NCBI GenBank assembly: GCA_902616245.1
Contig: CACMSB010000003.1
Coordinates: 62,001 to 126,000 of the forward strand
Source: an uncultured Pelagibacteraceae bacterium
GTDB lineage: Bacteria; Pseudomonadota; Alphaproteobacteria; Pelagibacterales; Pelagibacteraceae
DNA: 64,000 nucleotides
Reading direction: 5' to 3'
Part shown: positions 33,470 through 40,985 of the stretch, one piece after another
How positions within the stretch are numbered: position 1 is the first letter of the stretch
Layout: each line of letters opens with the position of its first letter
Notes under the pieces: model-generated
What the model saw: the letters and a program-made list of their open reading frames with translations, nothing else
Database searches by the model: none
What the model was told of the DNA's origin: nothing
Position numbers and translations under genes: made by a program

Positions 33470-34897
33470 ATGAAAAAAATTATCTTAGTTTTTCTAAGCA
33501 TTTTACCAGTATTTAGTTATGCTAATGCTAAAGATTTTTTCTTAAATATAACTGATCAAATAGCGGAAAATGAGTTTCGATTAAGCTATGGAGTTTCAGT
33601 TACTGATGTTAACAAAGATAATAAATATGATTTTGTAGTAACTGGTTTTGGTTTCAAAAATTTAGCCCTCTCTTACAAAGATGGAAAATTAATAAATATT
33701 GTAAATGAAAAAATATTTACAGATGAAGAAAGAAGAACAATTGGTGTCGCTGCATGTGATATTGATCAAGATGGCTATGAGGAAATATATTTTTTAAATA
33801 CTGATACATATAGCGGATCAAAAATTTATTCTGATCGACTAATAGATTTAAATAACAATAAATTTGAGGATTTATTTGAAAAAGAAATCAATCAAAGTGA
33901 ATTAAACTTAACAGCTGGAAGGTCAGTAGTTTGTGTAGATAGAAATGGTGATGGTGCATATGGTATTTATGTTGCAAATTATGGAGGTCCTACTCGATTT
34001 TATGAATTAATTAGAGATAGAATAAAAGACCAAGCTAAATCATTATCAATTGATAAAATTACTGGAGGTAGAGCTATTGTGTCAGGACACATTCTTTCAG
34101 ATAGGTCAGATATTTTTGCTGCAAATGAAAGAGGAGATAACTTTTTATACTATAATTCAAAAGGCTCTTTCCAAGATGTAGCTAAAGAGTATGCAGTTCT
34201 AGATAGATTTGAAAATGGTAGAGGCACAGCTTTAAGTGATCTTTTATATAGAGGACGATTGGATATTTTATCTTCAAATTGGGATGGAATGCATAGAGCA
34301 TATGTTTTAGATGGTGATAAATTTAAAGATATATCAACATCTCCGTACAATATTCCTACAAAAATAAGAACAGTTATTTCAGCTGATTTTGATAATGATG
34401 GATATGATGAAATTTTCATGAATAATATTGGAGAACCAAATAAACTTTTCAAAGTTTTAGAGGGTGGAGTATTTAAAGAAATTAAAATGGAAAATGGTTT
34501 AGAGACCGTTGGTCTTGGAACTGGTGCAGCTGTTGCAGACGTTGATGGCGATGGAATATTAGAACTATTAGTTTCACATGGTGAGTCAGGCTTTCAACCG
34601 TTAACTTTATATAAAGCAGACGTACAAAATTTTAATTATCTACGTATTAAACCACTTAATCAGTATGGAGCTCCAGCAAGAGGTGCAACAGTAACAATAA
34701 AATCTAATAAAAGAATTCATTCAAAAACAATAGATGCTGGCTCAGGTTATCTTTGTCAGATGGAACCCGTTGCTCATTATGGAATAAGAAAAGGCGAAAA
34801 AGACTTTAAGGTTGAAATTAAATGGACCGATGGATCAATAGAATCATTTGATATTGATGAATTAAATAAAACTTACGAATTTAGACAAAAATTATAG
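33470..34897 (+). CDS. secreted FG-GAP/VCBS repeat protein with UnbV (ASPIC/CRTAC1) domain
   Basis: The protein of about 475 residues has a signal peptide ('MKKIILVFLSILPVFSYANA'). Repeated calcium-type motifs follow ('DVNKDNKYDF', 'DIDQDGYEEI', 'DRNGDGAYGI', 'DFDNDGYDEIF', 'DVDGDGILELL'), the blades of a beta-propeller. The C-terminal 100 residues ('GAPARGATVTI', 'QMEPVAHYGI') match the ASPIC/UnbV domain seen in CRTAC1-like proteins. It is likely surface or periplasmic and binds calcium. I start it at the ATG 33470, because the TTG six bases earlier has no advantage. The partner is unknown. It may belong with the pilins as a surface set. Confidence 0.85.
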   Translation: MKKIILVFLSILPVFSYANAKDFFLNITDQIAENEFRLSYGVSVTDVNKDNKYDFVVTGFGFKNLALSYKDGKLINIVNEKIFTDEERRTIGVAACDIDQDGYEEIYFLNTDTYSGSKIYSDRLIDLNNNKFEDLFEKEINQSELNLTAGRSVVCVDRNGDGAYGIYVANYGGPTRFYELIRDRIKDQAKSLSIDKITGGRAIVSGHILSDRSDIFAANERGDNFLYYNSKGSFQDVAKEYAVLDRFENGRGTALSDLLYRGRLDILSSNWDGMHRAYVLDGDKFKDISTSPYNIPTKIRTVISADFDNDGYDEIFMNNIGEPNKLFKVLEGGVFKEIKMENGLETVGLGTGAAVADVDGDGILELLVSHGESGFQPLTLYKADVQNFNYLRIKPLNQYGAPARGATVTIKSNKRIHSKTIDAGSGYLCQMEPVAHYGIRKGEKDFKVEIKWTDGSIESFDIDELNKTYEFRQKL

Positions 34898-34955
34898 GAC
34901 AATACTGCTCATTATATAGTGTTGAAAAATTATAAAGCTTTTATATATCAATCGT

Positions 34956-35099
34956 ATGACTATTTGTTCTTTATCATTATTGGCATTATTTGTTTCAGGA
35001 ATTGTAATGTATCTTTTTAGAGAACCATCTGAGGAAGAATTAAAAAAATTCAATAACAAAACTCAAGACCGAAGTGACTGGTCAAATATGGGTTTTTAA
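34956..35099 (+). CDS. small membrane-anchored protein (47 aa)
   Basis: A 47-codon ATG frame has a hydrophobic N-terminus (about residues 4-21, with a Cys at position 4) and a polar tail ('REPSEEELKKF', 'DRSDWSNMGF'). It sits 11 bp before the cysteine-rich secreted protein gene, which suggests co-transcription. It lacks a classic lipobox. Function unknown. Confidence 0.5.
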   Translation: MTICSLSLLALFVSGIVMYLFREPSEEELKKFNNKTQDRSDWSNMGF

Positions 35100-35110
35100 A
35101 TCATTTATTA

Positions 35111-35812
35111 ATGCATAGTATTAAAAATATACTTAGTCTTGTTATATTTGTTATTTTTTTTTCAATTCCAATAAATTCAGCAAATTCTCAGGAAAAAAAC
35201 TATTATCAAGATATCGTTAATGATTGGAATAAAATTTTCCCAGACAGAAATAGAAATGCAGCAGGTCCTAAGTTTTTTAAATATATAATTGATAAAGATA
35301 TCTCTTATGAAGATTTTGTTGAATATAATAAATTATATTGTGCAGTATCAGGTTCTTTAATAAGTCCAAATGCAGTACCAGAATATGTTTATTTAAGTGA
35401 AAATAATACAGGTAAGAAGATATGTGGTGAATATTATAGATGCTGTATTCCATGCTCCTGTGATTTAATGAAATATTCAAAAACAACTAAGATGAAACAT
35501 AAATTTAAAGGCATAGAAAAAGAATTTTATGTGTTCACAATTGAAAATCCATGTGGGAAAACAGATTTTCCTGAAAGAGTAAATAAAAAATATTTTTGTA
35601 ATGGCAACGATTTAGATACCAAACAAGTTTCAGTAGTAGATGGAAAACTGGTAATTGGTCTATTACACAAAGCCAAAACCTGCACTCAATATAATGTTAA
35701 TGCCATAGACAGGCACCAGGTGACAGGCAGATATTGCACTCTTAGAAACAATACTCCATTAGATCAGCTTCAGTCAGGCATGGGAGATATATTCATTAAA
35801 CTTGCAAGATAA
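35111..35812 (+). CDS. cysteine-rich secreted protein of unknown function
   Basis: The 233-residue protein has a clear signal peptide (cleavage near 'NSANS', about residue 26). The mature part holds nine to ten cysteines, including the dense motif 'CGEYYRCCIPCSCDLMKY' in mid-protein, and later 'ENPCGK', 'YFCNG', 'AKTCTQY' and 'RYCTL'. Such density suggests several disulfides or a metal centre in the periplasm. I do not recognise the family. The 3' third uses more G/C-ending codons than neighbouring genes. A small membrane gene precedes it and an unknown gene follows. Confidence 0.75.
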   Translation: MHSIKNILSLVIFVIFFSIPINSANSQEKNYYQDIVNDWNKIFPDRNRNAAGPKFFKYIIDKDISYEDFVEYNKLYCAVSGSLISPNAVPEYVYLSENNTGKKICGEYYRCCIPCSCDLMKYSKTTKMKHKFKGIEKEFYVFTIENPCGKTDFPERVNKKYFCNGNDLDTKQVSVVDGKLVIGLLHKAKTCTQYNVNAIDRHQVTGRYCTLRNNTPLDQLQSGMGDIFIKLAR

Positions 35813-35836
35813 CACCAAGATTATATATTCATCAAA

Positions 35837-36106
35837 ATGGTATTGTATAACGAAAAAATTAAACACCTTAGTTGTTCAGATTTAAGGGTATTTTTGAAAA
35901 GATTGGTCAAAGATAAGATAGAAAAAGAGTGGACCGAGGACTTCATTGATAATATGAACCTCGTAATAATCCCAAGAATGACAATAAAAAGACGTTACGA
36001 GAACAAGGGCATAGATATGTCAAGATTGATTGATAATCCTACCTACTATCAGCATGTCAAAAAGAGTGTCGACTCCAGAGGCAATCTTGAATTTAAAGAT
36101 CGATAA
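35837..36106 (+). CDS. hypothetical protein (89 aa)
   Basis: The 89-residue protein is charged, probably helical, and lacks a signal peptide or membrane segment. Phrases such as 'LRVFLKRLVKDKIEKEW' and 'IPRMTIKRRYENKG' show a basic helix-rich chain. It starts 24 bp after the cysteine-rich gene. Base use is somewhat less AT-biased than the surroundings. No family recognised. Confidence 0.6.
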   Translation: MVLYNEKIKHLSCSDLRVFLKRLVKDKIEKEWTEDFIDNMNLVIIPRMTIKRRYENKGIDMSRLIDNPTYYQHVKKSVDSRGNLEFKDR

Positions 36107-36194
36107 TTTTTTTTCCGATAAGCCAATTTAATCTCTAGCACTGCATTCATATTTTCTGTAAGCTAATTAAAAAAAACTAACTTAAGAGGGAAAT

Positions 36195-37169
36195 ATGAAC
36201 AAATATTTTAAGATAATTGTTGTTTTATTATCTTCTCTATTTTTAAGTTTCTCAGCAAATTCAACTGAAGTAAAATTTGGACACGTAGGAAAACCTGGAT
36301 CTTTATTTTCTGCATCAGTTGATCATTTTGCTAAACTTGCAAATGAGAGATTAGGCAGCAAAGGAAAAGTAACTGTTTTTGGTTCTTCGCAACTTGGTAA
36401 AGACAAACAAGGAATGCAAAAACTAAAATTAGGTACAGTTAACATGTGGTTACCTTCATCAGTAATGGCATCTATTCATGATGAGTTTGGTGTATTTGAT
36501 ATGCCTTTCATTATTAAAGACAGAAAACACATGAATAAAGTTGAAAGCCAAGTTTTACCAGGAATGTTTAAAAATCTTGAAGATAAAACTGGATACAAAG
36601 TTATTGCTGTTTGGGAAAATGGATTTAGACATATCACAAACAACACTAGACCAATTAACACTCCAGGTGACTTAAAAGGAATTAAATTAAGAACACCTAA
36701 ATCAAAATGGAGAGTTAAAATGTTCCAATCATATGGTGCAAACCCAACTCCAATGTCTTTCTCAGAAGTATTTACTGCTTTGAAAACAGGAACAATGGAT
36801 GGACAAGAAAACCCATATGCTCAAATTGCTAGTGCTAAATTCCAAGAAGTTCAAAAATATTTATCAATCACAGGTCACGTTTACACTCCTGCTTATGTAA
36901 CAGTACATAAAGACCACTGGAGCAAACTACCTGCAGATGTACAAAGTATTTTAGAGCAAGCTGCGAAAGATACACAAAAATTTGTGTACGCTGAAGCTGC
37001 TAATCTTGAAAAATCTTTATTGGGAGTTATCAAATCAGCTGGAGTTCAAGTTAACGAAGCTGACAAAGGTGCTTTCATTAGTGCAAGTAAAGGAATATAC
37101 GATCAGTTCGCGTCAGAAGTACCAACTGGTGGTGCGTTAATTGATAAAGTATCGTCTTTAGCAAATTAA
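36195..37169 (+). CDS. TRAP transporter solute-binding protein (DctP family)
   Basis: The 324-residue periplasmic binding protein has a signal peptide ending near 'FSANS' (residue 22). 'KLGTVNMWLPSS', 'GIKLRTPKSKW' with the substrate-carboxylate arginine, and 'TGTMDGQENPYAQI' are DctP landmarks. It delivers an organic acid to the QM permease encoded downstream. A Shine-Dalgarno-like GAGGG precedes the ATG. A hairpin separates it from the permease genes, as is usual when more binding protein than permease is made. Downstream CoA-transferase and crotonase genes suggest a carboxylic acid substrate. Confidence 0.92.
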   Translation: MNKYFKIIVVLLSSLFLSFSANSTEVKFGHVGKPGSLFSASVDHFAKLANERLGSKGKVTVFGSSQLGKDKQGMQKLKLGTVNMWLPSSVMASIHDEFGVFDMPFIIKDRKHMNKVESQVLPGMFKNLEDKTGYKVIAVWENGFRHITNNTRPINTPGDLKGIKLRTPKSKWRVKMFQSYGANPTPMSFSEVFTALKTGTMDGQENPYAQIASAKFQEVQKYLSITGHVYTPAYVTVHKDHWSKLPADVQSILEQAAKDTQKFVYAEAANLEKSLLGVIKSAGVQVNEADKGAFISASKGIYDQFASEVPTGGALIDKVSSLAN

Positions 37170-37181
37170 CATAATTTGTAA

Positions 37182-37204
37182 CAGGCCCTCTACCAGAGGG
37201 CCTG
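37182..37204 (+). terminator. intercistronic hairpin between dctP and dctQ
   Basis: CAGGCCCTC (37182-37190) pairs perfectly with GAGGGCCTG (37196-37204) around a 5-base loop. It is followed by A's, not T's, so on the plus strand it more likely stabilises the upstream mRNA or partly attenuates than ends transcription. It is 8 bp before the dctQ ATG. Confidence 0.7.
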
Positions 37205-37212
37205 AAAAAAAA

Positions 37213-37722
37213 ATGACATTGCAAAAATTTATAAATTCTTACGAAAAAATATTAAAATTAATACTGTTTATAATGATGGTGGCATTAGCAGTAACAGTTT
37301 TGCTTGGTGTCACTTTTCGTTTTGCTGGTAGCGCTTTAGTTTGGTATGACGAGGTTGCAGCTGTTCAGCTTGCTTGGATAACTTATTATGGTTCAGCCTA
37401 TGCAGCTTTAAAAGGTTCTCACATAAGTGTTCCAAGTATATTTAAAGCTTTTCCACTAGCACTTAGAAAAATTTTCTTTGTGGTGTCAAAATTAGTTGTT
37501 TATGGTTTTTTAATATTATTGGCTTATTATGGTTATTTAGTTTTAACTCTTATAACTGGAGAGACATTAGTAACATTAGAGTGGGTTCCCCAACCTTTTG
37601 TGCAATCAGTTATCCCAATTGCATCATGTTTATTTATTTTATCTGAAACTTTAAGAATTCCTGAAGATTACAAAAATTTAGTTCTTCAAACAACAGGTGA
37701 CGAGCAAACAGGAGATATTTAA
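37213..37722 (+). CDS. TRAP transporter small permease (DctQ family)
   Basis: The 169-residue protein has four membrane helices. 'GVTFRFAGSALVWYDEVA' in the loop after helix 1 is the typical DctQ signature with the W/E pair. It forms the small subunit of the membrane complex with DctM. Its stop overlaps the dctM start by one base (TAATG), a standard coupling for this pair. Confidence 0.9.
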   Translation: MTLQKFINSYEKILKLILFIMMVALAVTVLLGVTFRFAGSALVWYDEVAAVQLAWITYYGSAYAALKGSHISVPSIFKAFPLALRKIFFVVSKLVVYGFLILLAYYGYLVLTLITGETLVTLEWVPQPFVQSVIPIASCLFILSETLRIPEDYKNLVLQTTGDEQTGDI

Positions 37723-39005
37723 TGATAATTCTTACAATGTTTGCAGTTCTTCTACTTCTTTTATCTATCAATGTACCTATCGCTATTGGCCTTGCTGTAA
37801 CAACAATTATTGCAATGGTATTGAAGACGGGAACAAGTTTTTTAATTGATACTGCAATCGTTATGTTTGATGGATCAATGAAGTTCCCATTGATTGCTAT
37901 TCCATTATTTATCCTAGCCGGATCAATTATGAATAGTGCAGGTATTTCTAGAAGATTAATAGCTTTTGCTTCAGCGCTTGTTGGATTTATCAAGGGTGGT
38001 CTAAGCATGATTAACATTGCTACCTCTATGTTTTTTGCTGAAATTTCTGGCTCAGCTGTAGCAGATGTAGCTGCACTCGGATCTATTTTAATTCCAGCGA
38101 TGAAGAAAAAAGGATACCCTGGTCCTTTCGCTGCTGCAGTAACTTCATCTTCAGCATCGTTAGCAATAATTATTCCACCTTCAATACCAATGATTGTTTA
38201 TGCGGTAATGGCTCAAAGTTCAGTAGTACAATTGTTTGTAGCAGGAATAGTTCCAGGAGTAATAGGTGGCTTCTTCTTAATGTTAGCAGCATATATTACT
38301 GCAAGACGTAAAAATTTTCCTGTTGAAGAAACATTTAATATTCCAAATGTTAAGAAAACTGCAAAAGATGCAGCATTAGCATTTTTATTACCAATTATTA
38401 TCTTAGGTGGAATTTTTGGAGGAGTTGTAACTGCAACTGAAGGAGCAGGTTTAGCAGTTGTAGCATCATTAGTTATTGGATTTATTTATAAAGAAATAGA
38501 TTTTAAAAGATTATACGAGTCAGCTTGTGAAGGAGCAATTCAAACAGCATCAGTAATGTTATTAGTAGCTGCATCTGTATTACTTGGTGAATTTTTAACA
38601 ATTGAACAAATCCCACAAAAAGTTGCAGAGTCAATTATTGATTTTACAAATAATAAATATGCAGTCTTAGGAATACTTAATGTATTTCTTTTAGTAATAG
38701 GTTTCTTTTTACATTCTGTTGCTGCAATAATTTTAACAGTTCCAATTGTAATGCCATTAGTTAATGCAGTAGGTATTGATCCAGTTCACTTTGGTATAAT
38801 TGTAACTTTAAATTTAGCAATTGGTCAACAAACACCACCAGTTGCAAGTGTTCTAGTTACGGCTTGTTCCGTTGCAAAAGCAGACATATGGGATGTAACA
38901 AGATCTAATATATCCTTTATATGTGTGTTATTAGTATTGTTAATGTTAGTAACTTATGTTCCAGCTATACCAATGACATTAGTTGAGTTTTTTTATAGGA
39001 GCTAA
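37722..39005 (+). CDS. TRAP transporter large permease (DctM family)
   Basis: The 427-residue permease has about 12-13 membrane segments. The family motifs 'FPLIAIPLFILAGSIM', 'SGSAVADVAALGSILIPAM' and 'SSSASLAIIIPPSIPMIVYA' are all present, and 'TATEGAGLAVV' marks the second half. It drives sodium-coupled uptake of the substrate captured by the DctP encoded upstream. The crotonase gene follows with no gap. Confidence 0.93.
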   Translation: MIILTMFAVLLLLLSINVPIAIGLAVTTIIAMVLKTGTSFLIDTAIVMFDGSMKFPLIAIPLFILAGSIMNSAGISRRLIAFASALVGFIKGGLSMINIATSMFFAEISGSAVADVAALGSILIPAMKKKGYPGPFAAAVTSSSASLAIIIPPSIPMIVYAVMAQSSVVQLFVAGIVPGVIGGFFLMLAAYITARRKNFPVEETFNIPNVKKTAKDAALAFLLPIIILGGIFGGVVTATEGAGLAVVASLVIGFIYKEIDFKRLYESACEGAIQTASVMLLVAASVLLGEFLTIEQIPQKVAESIIDFTNNKYAVLGILNVFLLVIGFFLHSVAAIILTVPIVMPLVNAVGIDPVHFGIIVTLNLAIGQQTPPVASVLVTACSVAKADIWDVTRSNISFICVLLVLLMLVTYVPAIPMTLVEFFYRS

Positions 39006-39788
39006 ATGAGCAAATTAATTAAAGTAAATAAAAAAAATAAACATTTAATTGAAGTTATTATTAATAGACCAGAAAAACTAAATGCAATGACTAAGCCAAT
39101 GTGGATTGAACTTGGCAAAGTTTTCAAAAAGTTATCTAAAAATAAAAATCTAAGATGTATTATTATAAGAGGAGAGGGTGGCAAATCTTTTTCACCAGGA
39201 AATGATATTGGAGAATTTAAAAAACAAAGATCTTCATCAAAATTAGCAAAATCTTATGGTAAATTTTTACACGGAACACTTGGAGCAATTTTTGATTGTC
39301 CAATACCAACAATTGCTTTGATAGAAGGAATATGTGTTGGTGGTGGACTGGAAATAGCAGGATGTTGTGACATTAGAATTTGTGGCAAAAGCTCTAGGTT
39401 TGGAGTTCCAATTAAAAGATTAGGCTTAACAATGGCTGCAAAAGAGCTTGAAGTGCTTTTAAAAGTAACCAATTACACAACTGCTATGGAAATACTATTT
39501 GAAGGAAGAGTATTTGGAGCTGATGAAGCGTTTCAGAAGAGGCTAGTTAACAGAGTAGTGAATGATAAAGATGTTGAAAAAGAAGCCTATAAATCAGCTG
39601 AATTAATTTGCGAAGGTGCTCCAAAAGTTGCAAGGTGGCACAAGCAATTTGCAAGAAACATTTTAAAAAATGGAAAAGTCACAGAAAAAATTAATAATCT
39701 TGGTTACAAATGTTACGATACCGAAGACTTTAAAATTGGATATCAATCTTTCTTAAATAAAACAAAACCAAAATTCAAAAATAAGTAA
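39006..39788 (+). CDS. enoyl-CoA hydratase/isomerase (crotonase-fold) protein
   Basis: The 260-residue protein has the crotonase layout: 'FSPGNDIGEF' (CoA loop), 'EGICVGGGLEIAGCCDI' (oxyanion hole with the first catalytic glutamate position) and 'FGVPIKRLGL'. In hydratases the last motif reads PE..LG and carries the second glutamate; here it is PI, so a plain hydratase reaction is doubtful. It starts directly after dctM and is 3 bp before a CoA-transferase gene. The operon thus looks like uptake, activation and conversion of one organic acid, of unknown identity. Confidence 0.85.
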   Translation: MSKLIKVNKKNKHLIEVIINRPEKLNAMTKPMWIELGKVFKKLSKNKNLRCIIIRGEGGKSFSPGNDIGEFKKQRSSSKLAKSYGKFLHGTLGAIFDCPIPTIALIEGICVGGGLEIAGCCDIRICGKSSRFGVPIKRLGLTMAAKELEVLLKVTNYTTAMEILFEGRVFGADEAFQKRLVNRVVNDKDVEKEAYKSAELICEGAPKVARWHKQFARNILKNGKVTEKINNLGYKCYDTEDFKIGYQSFLNKTKPKFKNK

Positions 39789-39791
39789 TAG

Positions 39792-40985
39792 ATGACTGCA
39801 TCATTAAAAGGCATTCGTGTACTTGAAATGGCACAAATAATGGCTGGTCCTACATGTGGATTACTATTAGCTGATCTTGGAGCAGAGGTAATTAAAATAG
39901 AAAAGACACCAGGTGGAGATGATACCAGAAATTTCTTGCCACCAGAAATTAATGGTGAGTCCGCAGCTTTCATGATGATGAATAGAAACAAGAAAGGTAT
40001 CGCATTAAATTTAAAAGACAAAGATGGAATAGAGATATTTAAAACGATGGTAAAAAATTCTGATGTAGTTTTAGAGAATTTTAGAAAAGGGACATTAGAA
40101 AAATTAGGAGTTGGTTATGATGTTATGTCAGAAATTAATCCTAAAATCATTTTATGTGAAATTTCTGGATACGGTAGAACAGGTCCTTACGCAGATAAAG
40201 GAGGATTTGATTTAGTCGCTCAGGGAATGAGTGGATTAATGAGTATTACTGGAGAAAGCAAAGATAAACCACCCATGAAAGTAGGTGCACCTATAACAGA
40301 TATTACTGCAGGTTTACTTGCAGCCAGTGGAATTTTAGCAGCATTAGTTCATAGAGAAAAAACAGGAGAAGGACAAAAAGTTGATACATCACTATATGAA
40401 GCAGGTATTGTTCATACTTACTGGCAGTCTGCTATTGCAGGTGCCACAGGAGAGTCGCCTGGTCCATTAGGTTCAGCACATCCTTTAACAGTTCCTTATC
40501 AAGCTTTTAAAACAAAAGATAAATGGATTACGGTAGGAGCTTCAAATCAAAACACTTGGCTTATGTTACTTAAAGCAATTGGTCGTGAAGACTTGCAAGA
40601 AAATGAAAAATTTTCATCAAATTTAAATAGAAAACAAAATTTAAAAGAATTAGTTGATATTCTTAACGAAGAACTAATTAAAAAAACTTCTAGTGAATGG
40701 TTAAAAATCTTTGATGATAATGGATTACCATGCGGACCTATAAACTCTATAACAGACATGTTTAAAGATCCTCAAACAATTGAGAGAGAAATGGTTATAG
40801 AAGTAGATAACAAAAAAGCTGGTAAAATTAAGGCTATTGGTATGCCAATTAAATTTTCAAAAAGTAAAACAGAAAAATCAAAAGGTGCTCCAAACTATGG
40901 AGAACATACTAAAGAGGTTATGCAAATTTTTGGTTATAAAGATGACCAAATTGAAGATTTTTATAATAGAAAAGTAATTCTTTAA
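39792..40985 (+). CDS. CaiB/BaiF family CoA transferase
   Basis: The 397-residue class III CoA transferase has the N-terminal 'VLEMAQIMAGPTCGLLLADLGAEV' core (family landmark) and 'GRTGPYADKGGFDLVAQGMSGL', where the aspartate after GGF is the catalytic nucleophile. 'GLPCGPINS' lies near the C-terminus. It moves CoA between an acyl donor and a carboxylic acid. Together with the crotonase-fold protein and TRAP genes it likely activates the imported acid. It converges with the large dehydrogenase, whose end it overlaps by 4 bp. Confidence 0.92.
   Translation: MTASLKGIRVLEMAQIMAGPTCGLLLADLGAEVIKIEKTPGGDDTRNFLPPEINGESAAFMMMNRNKKGIALNLKDKDGIEIFKTMVKNSDVVLENFRKGTLEKLGVGYDVMSEINPKIILCEISGYGRTGPYADKGGFDLVAQGMSGLMSITGESKDKPPMKVGAPITDITAGLLAASGILAALVHREKTGEGQKVDTSLYEAGIVHTYWQSAIAGATGESPGPLGSAHPLTVPYQAFKTKDKWITVGASNQNTWLMLLKAIGREDLQENEKFSSNLNRKQNLKELVDILNEELIKKTSSEWLKIFDDNGLPCGPINSITDMFKDPQTIEREMVIEVDNKKAGKIKAIGMPIKFSKSKTEKSKGAPNYGEHTKEVMQIFGYKDDQIEDFYNRKVIL

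Noticed and set aside
37634..38017. 127-residue minus-strand frame over dctM
   Set aside because: It is antisense to conserved DctM motifs and has no independent context.
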